Source of the DNA: Phycisphaerae bacterium | GTDB taxonomy: Bacteria; Planctomycetota; Phycisphaerae; Sedimentisphaerales; Anaerobacaceae | Direction of reading: 5' to 3' | Assembly (NCBI GenBank): GCA_030667885.1 | Contig: DAOUVA010000053.1 | Location: 1-13,504, forward strand | Length of the DNA stretch: 13,504 nucleotides | In this document: in pieces, positions 1 through 6,203 of the stretch | Layout of the letters: the number at the start of each line of letters is the position of its first letter | Position numbering within the stretch: position 1 is the first letter of the stretch | Notes under the pieces: generated by a model | The model's input: the letters and a program-made list of their open reading frames with translations, nothing else | Database searches by the model: none | Told to the model about the DNA's origin: nothing | Program-made: the position numbers and the translations under genes

Positions 1-138
1 GAAATGACTGGTAAAGATATAGCGCAGATAAAAGAAGTTTCATCTCTGGTATCTAATCAGGCCAAAGACGAGCTGATGAAAAAACCACAAAAGCCGCCAT
101 GTCCGATAAAAAATTCCGATGAGCCCTTCCGCTTTAGA

Positions 139-285
139 CTACGACTCGGAAGACATAGCGTCGTTGGAACCGGTCCGGCGAGAGTCGAATTTTTTATTAA
201 GGTCGGCAATCTGCCCGTTGAGATAGAACACGTACCCGAACAGCATTACCAGAAGGATAGAATAGGACATACATAAGTATAACAT
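139..285 (-). CDS. ccmD: CcmD-like small membrane protein of cytochrome c maturation
   Basis: A 48-residue reading frame begins 17 nt after the ccmC stop. It has a good ribosome binding site (GGAG, 8 nt before ATG). The product has one hydrophobic helix (about residues 7-24) containing LFGYVFYLNGQIADL, followed by a charged, basic tail. This matches the general look of CcmD/CycX: one helix with an aromatic C-terminal border, then a charged cytoplasmic tail with a short Leu-spaced amphipathic start. In System I, CcmD stabilises the CcmABC heme-release complex and helps free holo-CcmE. Position directly after ccmC is the classical place for ccmD. The tail (RRTGSNDAMSSES) is not conserved. CcmD sequences are very divergent, so the call rests on size, topology and context. 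Confidence 0.7.
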   Translation of the reverse strand: MLYLCMSYSILLVMLFGYVFYLNGQIADLNKKFDSRRTGSNDAMSSES

Positions 286-302
286 TGAACAAACTCCATC
301 AA

Positions 303-950
303 TTATTCGGCTTCAAGCCTTGATTTAATTTTCAGTATATCGGTCTTTATCCAAATCAGCATTGCGGCTAAGAACATTGTTGAGACCATGCCCATAAAAA
401 ATGCTCCTCTTTGCCAGGGATTGTCAAAAGTAAAGCTGGGCTGGTGTATCTCTTTCATGTAACGGGCACTGATATAGACCATTGGAACATCGAGAAATGC
501 GATAATAGCAAAGACGGCGCAAACTCTGGCTCTGCGTTGTTTTGAGCCGGGCAAAGAAGACCGCAGGATCAGATAAACGACATAGAGAAACCATAAAATT
601 GCAGATGAGATAAGCCTCGGGCTTGCAGTCCACCATGGCCCCCATTCGGCACGCGAGAAAATCATCCCTGTCGCGTTTAATACTGTGGCAAAAATTATAC
701 CGACTTCTGCGGTTGCTGCCGCCACGTGATCCCATGATTCATTACCGGTGGCCAGATAACCAATGGCAGTTACGAGTAACACGGTGAAACAGACAAGTGA
801 ACAGATTGAGCTGGGGACATGGGCGTAAATGATATTTCGGACGGGTGAGTCGGGATTTGCAGAAGGACCCTCTATCCGGCCTTTCGTCAGGGCCATCCAG
901 GTTGAGGCCAACAATAGTACCAAAGTAATAAACAGCAAAATCTTTCGCAT
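303..950 (-). CDS. ccmC: CcmC, heme handling protein of cytochrome c maturation System I
   Basis: This 215-residue integral membrane protein has about six helices and belongs to the heme handling protein family. CcmC presents heme at the outer face of the membrane and loads it covalently onto CcmE. Both external heme-ligand histidines are visible: His44 in YAHVPSS and His169 in EIHQP. The tryptophan-rich signature lies between them at residues 103-113 as WGPWWTASPRL. The family normally has WGxWWxWDxRL, so Trp-Asp is replaced by Ala109-Ser110. The DNA there reads TGG TGG ACT GCA AGC CCG with the frame intact, so this is not a frameshift. The start is firm: AAGGAG precedes ATG and overlaps the end of ccmB, with 3 nt between the ccmB stop and this start. 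The first ~30 residues are a helix that may also act as an export signal. Confidence 0.93.
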   Translation of the reverse strand: MRKILLFITLVLLLASTWMALTKGRIEGPSANPDSPVRNIIYAHVPSSICSLVCFTVLLVTAIGYLATGNESWDHVAAATAEVGIIFATVLNATGMIFSRAEWGPWWTASPRLISSAILWFLYVVYLILRSSLPGSKQRRARVCAVFAIIAFLDVPMVYISARYMKEIHQPSFTFDNPWQRGAFFMGMVSTMFLAAMLIWIKTDILKIKSRLEAE

Positions 951-953
951 TTC

Positions 954-1664
954 TTACTCCTTTATCGCAAAGCCGAATAACAGCCAGCATGCAACCACAA
1001 ATACGGCGTCAAAGGTAATCATGTATCCTACCGCCGAGCCTAATGTACCTACAAAGGCAAGTGCTCCAGTGCCTATCATTTCCGGAGGGATTGCGCCGAA
1101 AACAAGCAAAAGGGCAAAAGTGGCCGGTATCATCATCGGCATAAGTATAACGAGAACTAAAATGCTCAGCAATGCCCCTCGTGCCCTGCTGAGCTGAACA
1201 ATCGCCGAAAATAATGTTCCGACACTCGATATGGCAATATTTCCCAGTAATAATACACCGATCAAAGCAGGCCAGTTGTTGATATTTAATTTGAATGCGA
1301 CAATAACGACAGGGACGATTATTATCTCAAAGATGCTCAGCAGAACAATATTGACAAACAGCTTGGCCAAGTAAATTGTTCCTTCGTCAACAGGAGCCAG
1401 CAGCAGAGCGTAAATACAGTCCTGCTGCTGTTCTGTTGCGAATGATCTTTCCTGTGCCAGAAGGCCGGCGAACAGAAATGCTATCCACAATGCGACCGGG
1501 CCGATGACGGCCTCGCTTTGCAGCACTGCTTCTGAAGCCATTCGCAGAACCCAGACTATCAACATGCCAAGGACTATCATCGTAGGCAGTACCTGCTTTG
1601 CGCGCAGCTCTGTGACAATATCTTTGATAAAAATGGCCTTTAAGCTGAGCCAGAAATATCTCAT
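954..1664 (-). CDS. ccmB: CcmB, membrane subunit of the CcmAB ABC complex
   Basis: This 236-residue, six-helix protein matches CcmB in length and pattern. The cytoplasmic N-terminus (LKAIFIKDIVTELRAKQ) resembles the conserved CcmB opening with an acidic-basic 'kD...E.R.k' pattern. A loop with LLAQERSFATEQQQDCIYALLLAP (residues 68-91) corresponds to the coupling segment that includes the conserved E.....E..d..l..LLl.P residues. With CcmA it forms an ATP-driven complex that, with CcmC and CcmD, releases heme-loaded CcmE. Its start overlaps the ccmA stop in an ATGA and has CCAGGAG upstream, so the two are translationally coupled. Nothing looks damaged. Confidence 0.92.
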   Translation of the reverse strand: MRYFWLSLKAIFIKDIVTELRAKQVLPTMIVLGMLIVWVLRMASEAVLQSEAVIGPVALWIAFLFAGLLAQERSFATEQQQDCIYALLLAPVDEGTIYLAKLFVNIVLLSIFEIIIVPVVIVAFKLNINNWPALIGVLLLGNIAISSVGTLFSAIVQLSRARGALLSILVLVILMPMMIPATFALLLVFGAIPPEMIGTGALAFVGTLGSAVGYMITFDAVFVVACWLLFGFAIKE

Positions 1665-2377
1665 GTTTCGCTCCTGGCATAGCTTACATAATCTTTCAAA
1701 AACCTTTCTGTATCAATATCGCTGGTCTTTGCGTCAAATATCAGATTCGATTTGTCCAAAACCACCACGCGATTGCAGCACTGCAGGCCGATATCTATGT
1801 CATGGGTTGTCATAACAATTGTACCGCCATTTTTTGTAAATTCGTTTAAAACAGTGATAAGATGATGACAGGCTTTTGCATCCAGGCCGGTAAAAGGCTC
1901 ATCCGCCAGCAATAAAGCCGGCTGATGTACCAGAGCCCGTGCAATAGCTAAACGTTGAAGCAGCCCCCGGGAAAGGATACTGGCTGTGTCATATCTGTAG
2001 GAGAGAAGCCCAACATCCTGTAGTAATTTTGTTATGTAAGTGTCACTGTCTTTTACGCCGTAGAGAGTCGCAAAAAAAGAAAGATTTTCGAGAACTGTCA
2101 ACTCGGGATAAACCATGCTTTTGTGGGAAATCATTCCAAATTGTGATTTGGCTTTTTCCGGGTCTTTTCGGATATTGTATCCGCAAAGCTCAACAGAGCC
2201 CTGGTCAGGCTGTAAGAGGCCGGCTATGATACGCAGCAGCGTGGTTTTACCCGCTCCATTGATACCACAAATAAGAACTGCCTGCTCGGTATCTATGTCA
2301 ATAGCAATATCCCTCAACACATTCCGTGTATCAAAAGCTTTGCAGACCGACTTAACATTTATAACCATGTCATTCAT
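1661..2377 (-). CDS. ccmA: CcmA, ATPase of the cytochrome c maturation ABC complex
   Basis: This is an ABC ATPase domain with no extra domains. Numbered from the GTG at 2392, it shows Walker A GINGAGKTT (residues 43-51), signature LSRGLLQR (140-147), Walker B LLLADEP (160-166, Asp164 and Glu165) and the H-loop His197 in TTHD. The usual Gln of the Q-loop region is replaced by a SHKSMVYPELT segment, seen in many CcmA-type ATPases. CcmA hydrolyses ATP to drive release of holo-CcmE from CcmC. The start is uncertain: GTG 2392 has AAAAGG only 3 nt upstream, while ATG 2377 and ATG 2368 lack a clear Shine-Dalgarno. The ABC domain needs only the residues after 2368. ATG 2377 is chosen as a compromise. 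Confidence 0.9.
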   Translation of the reverse strand: MNDMVINVKSVCKAFDTRNVLRDIAIDIDTEQAVLICGINGAGKTTLLRIIAGLLQPDQGSVELCGYNIRKDPEKAKSQFGMISHKSMVYPELTVLENLSFFATLYGVKDSDTYITKLLQDVGLLSYRYDTASILSRGLLQRLAIARALVHQPALLLADEPFTGLDAKACHHLITVLNEFTKNGGTIVMTTHDIDIGLQCCNRVVVLDKSNLIFDAKTSDIDTERFLKDYVSYARSET

Positions 2378-2447
2378 ATCTTGCAGGAACACAGGCCTTT
2401 TCAGGTAAAATCATCACAAAGTGAATTAAATATCCATGAAATCCCAA

Positions 2448-3428
2448 TTAGCTCTTTTGACCGCGCAATCGCCAAATAACGAGCACAGCTATCATAGCAA
2501 ACACTACACTCAAAATTATCAGGACATTGCTATTCGACTTTTTGATATTGAATCCGACAGCCTGGAACTTTATCTGTTCGGCGGCCTTTAGTTCCGGGAA
2601 ACTAAAATATTCGACCGAACTGCCATCAGCAGATTTCATTTCTCCTTTTGAATCGCCAAGGCCTTTTACTCGGCCTTTATCTAACGATGAAAAAATCATA
2701 AAGTCAGATGTGGGCAGACTTATCTTTTTTATGATGTCAATGGTTTCTGAATCAATTTCCAGACTATACGAGAACTCAGCATCATACTGTCCGGGGGGGA
2801 TAGCCATAGTATCGTAGAAACCATCTTTTGTAATAACCAGGGCGTTTTCCTGAAAATATTTCGATAAGGCCAGATCCTTGAATCCTACCGGAAGCATTGC
2901 CTCTATAACTTTAGTTTTGTCATTTCCATCTTTTTCTGCTGAAGTTATCGCCATATCCGAACTGTTATTAAGTCGCATGTATTCTGTTATTCGAAGAGAA
3001 TCAGCTTCAACCTTCATAATAAAATGGTGGACGGTGACGGACAGTTTTGATTTGTCGGTTGAAACCTCATAAACTTCAACATGACCGTCAAAAACGGTTT
3101 GTCCCGCCTTAAGTGCAATAGGGTGCCCGTTAAACATCATGTTCTGGTGTTTTATTCTTGGCAGGGCTGTTATATTGTTGCCTGTTGGAACATTCTCAAA
3201 AACAACCTTGCCTTGGGAATCAATGTTGCCTTTTAGAGTTTGTGTTGGTTTTCTCTGCACATATATGGTAACCAAGACTTCATCATTTACAGTGGCTGTA
3301 CCATTGGCTGTTCTGTTTGTTACATATATGGTAAGCGAGGCTTGTCTCCGGGTGTCAGTGGTCTGGCTTAAAAGAGATGACGGCGCGAACAATGACGTCA
3401 GTATTGATATCATCAGGAAATATTTCAC
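2448..3428 (-). CDS. Membrane-anchored periplasmic protein of unknown function in the ccm operon
   Basis: This 326-residue protein has an N-terminal signal peptide (about residues 1-22), a large extracytoplasmic part and one C-terminal helix (about 301-320) ending in a basic tail (RLRGQKS). Residues about 30-115 are beta-rich and resemble a transthyretin-like or carboxypeptidase-regulatory-like fold (VTIYVQRK, GKVVFENVPTG). A second beta-rich part follows (about 125-290). It has no cysteine, so it cannot be CcmG or CcmH. It lies between the 32-aa peptide and ccmA in the same direction, so a role in apocytochrome or heme handling is possible but unproven. The start is GTG, with GGAACGG in the end of the preceding gene. 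ATG at residue 6 is the alternative, but GTG leaves a better signal peptide with Lys2. Confidence 0.8.
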   Translation of the reverse strand: MKYFLMISILTSLFAPSSLLSQTTDTRRQASLTIYVTNRTANGTATVNDEVLVTIYVQRKPTQTLKGNIDSQGKVVFENVPTGNNITALPRIKHQNMMFNGHPIALKAGQTVFDGHVEVYEVSTDKSKLSVTVHHFIMKVEADSLRITEYMRLNNSSDMAITSAEKDGNDKTKVIEAMLPVGFKDLALSKYFQENALVITKDGFYDTMAIPPGQYDAEFSYSLEIDSETIDIIKKISLPTSDFMIFSSLDKGRVKGLGDSKGEMKSADGSSVEYFSFPELKAAEQIKFQAVGFNIKKSNSNVLIILSVVFAMIAVLVIWRLRGQKS

Positions 3429-3434
3429 AATGTT

Positions 3435-3533
3435 TTACCGTTCCTTTTCTGTATTATCGGGTCGTTTTGGAAGCAGAGGCAGAATTACAAACAGCACACA
3501 TACTCCTAATAGTATCCATTTCAAATAGTCCAT
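3435..3533 (-). CDS. 32-residue single-helix membrane peptide after ccmF
   Basis: This short frame begins 12 nt after the ccmF stop and has AGAAGGA 6 nt before ATG. The product is one hydrophobic helix (WILLGVCVLFVILPLLP, residues 6-22) with a charged tail (KRPDNTEKER), a plausible inner-membrane peptide. A longer frame running upstream into ccmF exists but is a shadow, because the ribosome binding site supports only the internal ATG. It is followed after 6 nt by the GTG of the 326-aa gene. It could be a subunit of the CcmF complex or a second CcmD-like peptide. No known family is recognised. Confidence 0.6.
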   Translation of the reverse strand: MDYLKWILLGVCVLFVILPLLPKRPDNTEKER

Positions 3534-3544
3534 TTTGAGTCCTT

Positions 3545-5560
3545 CTAATTGTCTTTTGCTGTTATTGCTTTTTGTTTGAATGACGAAAGCATGACAGCTA
3601 AAGTGCCCAAAACCATAACAAAACTTCCGATCCATATCCAGTTTATTAATGGCTTTATCATGATATGAAGATTTATCAGCTTCCGGCTGTTGTCAACTTC
3701 CGTTAGAGCCAGATAAAGGTCACTTGCAAGCGTCCTTCTAATGTCGATTTCACTGACATTTTTTCCGCTAGCGCTGTAAAACGCCTTGGCCGGTTTTAAT
3801 TGAGCGATCAATTTCTCGCCTTTGTGGACTGAAATATCCGCTGCCACGGCTGTAAAGTTCCGGCCCTGCTCGACTTTGAGATCATCAAAAGTCAATTCGT
3901 ATTCAGCTATATTGGTTTTCTGGCCGACTCTCAATGCGACTGTCTTATCCATATCATAGCCGCCGGAACCTGCAATGCCGATAAACATAACTGCAACACC
4001 GAGATGGACAATCCTTGCGCCATACCATCTAAGATTTCGAGATGATTTCTTCACTTTGTAACCGACAAAATCAGCCAAGAGATTGACCAGCACAAAGCCG
4101 CTTAAAATAAAACATGGTATTGCGGGCGACCCGCTTAAGAGCCATTGTCCCCACCATCCGATGGCTTCGGATATATCGCTCGGCCATGCAGTATCCAGTG
4201 AACATGTAAGCAGCCATTCTCTCAATGCTCCAGCAACTGCAATAATCCCTAAAATAAGACGCCAGCTTTTATTAAAGCCGCGTCTCAAAAGATGCGGGCA
4301 AAGGCCAATGAGCAAAAGCAAAAACAATCCGCCGGGAGCTGTAATCTTTGTAAAGAATTCGGGAGCAAGGGTGATTGGAGCTCGTGGCGGACCGGCTTGT
4401 GAAGATAAGCTCTCAATAATTTTTATAAACACCTTACTCAAGAACGGAAATAGTGTTCCTACGAATATCACCAGGGCCAGCAGCAGGAACAGCCAGTTGT
4501 TAAGAATTACAAATCGGTGGCTGGGTATCCTGGGGTTCGGTGGGTCTTTTTTCTTCCGTATATAATTACACAACATGAGTACCCCTGCTATTACCCACAC
4601 ATGTATCAGCAATACGACGTGTAAAATACCAAGACCGGGATTCGGAAACGCATGAACACTGGAAACAAGTCCATATTTTGTAAGAAATCTGCCGAAAACA
4701 CATAAACTGAACGTAAGGATACTAAGCAGCACTGTCCATGTTGCAATTGAAGAACGCCGATTATACATTCTGAAACAATGAAGTAATGCGGTTGCTGTAA
4801 GCCAGGGCAACAGCGAAGAATTTTCGACAGGGTCCCACGCCCAATAACCTCCCCAGCCAAGCTCTTCATACGCCCACCATGCGCCTAATACGATGCCGCC
4901 TGTCAAAAATAACCAGGCAAACATTGCCCATCTCTGTGCCTGTTTAAGGAGCGGCAGAGCGTTGTCTTCGTCAGCTGTTTTGAGCCGGCCAAAGGCCCAT
5001 GCAAAAGATATCAAGAAACCCGCATAGCCGACAAAAAGAATCGGGGGATGCAAAACCATCGCAGGGTGCTGTAATAAAGGATTAAGACCTGCACCGTCAA
5101 TGGTGGCAACCGTGGACAATTCAAAGGGATTTTTATCACTGTTCAAAATAATAAGAAAGAAAACGCTGACCAGATTGGCTATCATACGGGCATTTGCAGA
5201 AAAACTTCTGTGTTTACATTCAGATTTGCAATATACCATAACCAGAAATACGGCCTGGAACCATAGCCACAGCAGTAACGAACCGGCAGAGCCCGCCCAT
5301 AACGCGCTTATTTTGTATTGAAACGGCAGCGCCCTGGAAGTATGTTCAGCGACATAAATTACAGCGAAATCACTCTTGACCAACAGTACCCACAGAGCAA
5401 TCATAGCCACACTTAGACAAGCCATGTATGCAACAGTCGCATTGCGAGCGCTTTTGATTAAACCCGGGTCTCTTCGCAGGGAACCTAACAGGTCAATTAC
5501 AACCGCATAGCCGCTTAAAAAAAGCGCAAGTAAGAGGGCGAAATTTCCAAGTCCTGACAT
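3545..5560 (-). CDS. ccmF: CcmF, heme lyase subunit of cytochrome c maturation
   Basis: This is a 671-residue polytopic protein of usual CcmF length. CcmF takes heme from CcmE and ligates it to CXXCH of apocytochromes at the outer membrane face. The WWD motif is intact (WGGYWAWDPVEN, residues 236-247). All four key histidines are recognisable: His171 (LHPPILF), His261 (ALLHC), His303 (SSVHAF) and His519 (RIVHLG). Residues about 535-635 form a periplasmic beta-rich domain before the last helix. It starts 3 nt after the ccmE stop, with GGAG formed by the end of ccmE, so the two are tightly coupled. The partner CcmH is not seen nearby, as in System I*, where CcmF probably handles apocytochrome without it. 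Confidence 0.96.
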   Translation of the reverse strand: MSGLGNFALLLALFLSGYAVVIDLLGSLRRDPGLIKSARNATVAYMACLSVAMIALWVLLVKSDFAVIYVAEHTSRALPFQYKISALWAGSAGSLLLWLWFQAVFLVMVYCKSECKHRSFSANARMIANLVSVFFLIILNSDKNPFELSTVATIDGAGLNPLLQHPAMVLHPPILFVGYAGFLISFAWAFGRLKTADEDNALPLLKQAQRWAMFAWLFLTGGIVLGAWWAYEELGWGGYWAWDPVENSSLLPWLTATALLHCFRMYNRRSSIATWTVLLSILTFSLCVFGRFLTKYGLVSSVHAFPNPGLGILHVVLLIHVWVIAGVLMLCNYIRKKKDPPNPRIPSHRFVILNNWLFLLLALVIFVGTLFPFLSKVFIKIIESLSSQAGPPRAPITLAPEFFTKITAPGGLFLLLLIGLCPHLLRRGFNKSWRLILGIIAVAGALREWLLTCSLDTAWPSDISEAIGWWGQWLLSGSPAIPCFILSGFVLVNLLADFVGYKVKKSSRNLRWYGARIVHLGVAVMFIGIAGSGGYDMDKTVALRVGQKTNIAEYELTFDDLKVEQGRNFTAVAADISVHKGEKLIAQLKPAKAFYSASGKNVSEIDIRRTLASDLYLALTEVDNSRKLINLHIMIKPLINWIWIGSFVMVLGTLAVMLSSFKQKAITAKDN

Positions 5561-5563
5561 ATT

Positions 5564-5962
5564 TTACTCCACTTTTGCCTTGTATTTTGATTCGCATTTT
5601 GTCATAAGGGTTTTGGCCTTAAAGGATTTGTTTTCGTCCAGTCTGCCTTCAACCACCACTTCAATATCATCGGTAAAATTGTCCGGAACAGTTCCTTCAT
5701 AAAGTACTGGAATCTCTGTTTTGGTTCCAGCCAAAGTAAAGGTCAGGTTCATTTTCTGTAAATCACGATTCACACTTCCGGGTTTGACTCTGCCGGCGAT
5801 TCTTAATGAATAGTTGTTCATATCAGAAATGCTGGCTGAGAACTCATCCACGGAATAATAATAAGACCACGATGACTGCATAGCCTGGAATGTGAAATAA
5901 CCCAGGCCGCCCCCGATGACAGTTACACCTATAAGAATTTTCAAAATCATTTTTGTTTTCAT
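5564..5962 (-). CDS. ccmE: CcmE, heme chaperone of the CxxxY (System I*) type
   Basis: This 132-residue protein has an N-terminal membrane anchor (residues about 5-24) followed by an OB-fold beta-barrel (about 35-115), for example LRIAGRVKPGSV and VVVEGRLDENKSFKAKTLMTKC. CcmE covalently carries heme between CcmC and CcmF. Proteobacterial CcmE uses His in an HxxxY motif; here the same place is Cys123-E-S-K-Tyr127 (CxxxY), and the codon is TGC at 5594-5596. CxxxY is the known signature of a variant System I found in archaea, sulfate reducers and some other bacteria. The gene opens the ccm operon after a 140-240 nt gap and has AGGTGG 4 nt before ATG. Short length and family signature leave little doubt. 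Confidence 0.94.
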   Translation of the reverse strand: MKTKMILKILIGVTVIGGGLGYFTFQAMQSSWSYYYSVDEFSASISDMNNYSLRIAGRVKPGSVNRDLQKMNLTFTLAGTKTEIPVLYEGTVPDNFTDDIEVVVEGRLDENKSFKAKTLMTKCESKYKAKVE

Positions 5963-5994
5963 TGGTCCACCTATACTATTGAATTTTCAAAATA

Positions 5995-6021
5995 TTTATA
6001 CTAAATAATGTGGCAAATCAA
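5995..6021 (-). promoter_or_regulatory. Possible promoter of the ccm operon
   Basis: In the minus-strand spacer before ccmE, TTGATT (6021-6016) is followed 15 nt later by TATAAA (6000-5995), with 32 nt from there to the ATG. This resembles a sigma-70 promoter with a short spacer. The region is AT-rich (a poly-A/ATAATA tract lies just upstream), so chance resemblance is possible. It is the only spacer of this size before ccm genes. Confidence 0.25.
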
Positions 6022-6071
6022 GCTGAGATTTATATTCTATTATTATTATTTTTTTGAGAAATGGATTCAAT

Positions 6072-6084
6072 TTTGGTTCGGTGA
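6072..6084 (-). promoter_or_regulatory. Shared upstream motif, copy 1 (before ccmE)
   Basis: The minus strand reads TCACCGAACCAAA here, about 110-122 nt before the ccmE start. The same string with one change (TCACCGAACCGAA) stands about 92-104 nt before the response regulator start at 13275-13287. TAATGA also precedes both copies. Similar distance from a start codon in two separate spacers suggests a shared operator or leader element. The shorter string GGTTCGGTG (plus strand) also occurs inside ccmF at 4534-4542, so some background is expected. Confidence 0.3.
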
Positions 6085-6104
6085 AATCTTTTCATTATGA
6101 AAGG

Positions 6105-6203
6105 TCAGATGACACAGACCACTAAATTACCCCCGGAATTATAAATTGCAGGCGTCTGGTCAGCAAAGTCTAATGTAAGCCCATTATCAGTACCTGTGAT
6201 CAT
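6105..6203 (-). CDS. Doubtful 32-codon ORF coupled to the thioredoxin/TPR gene
   Basis: The frame starts with an ATG that overlaps the TGA of the thioredoxin/TPR gene (ATGA) and has AAGGAG 11 nt upstream. The product (TGTDNGLTLDFADQTPA...GGNLVVCVI) is soluble-looking and reads like natural protein rather than random translation. No family is recognised. It might be a real coupled peptide, a decayed C-terminal remnant of another gene, or chance. The rest of the spacer to ccmE (5963-6104) holds no other frame. Confidence 0.2.
   Translation of the reverse strand: MITGTDNGLTLDFADQTPAIYNSGGNLVVCVI

Noticed and set aside
4..276. Plus-strand open frame of about 90 codons with a protein-like first half
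   Set aside because: Its second half is antisense to the well-supported ccmD-like gene, no upstream ribosome binding site is in view, and no family is recognised. The first 138 nt may be non-coding or the edge of a convergent gene; this cannot be settled from the window.
829..1197. Long plus-strand frame opposite ccmB and ccmC
   Set aside because: It is a shadow of two certain genes on the other strand, with low-complexity composition and no family match.
4083..4565. 160-codon plus-strand frame opposite ccmF
   Set aside because: It is antisense to a certain gene in which the WWD motif and all four histidines are intact; no recognisable protein features.
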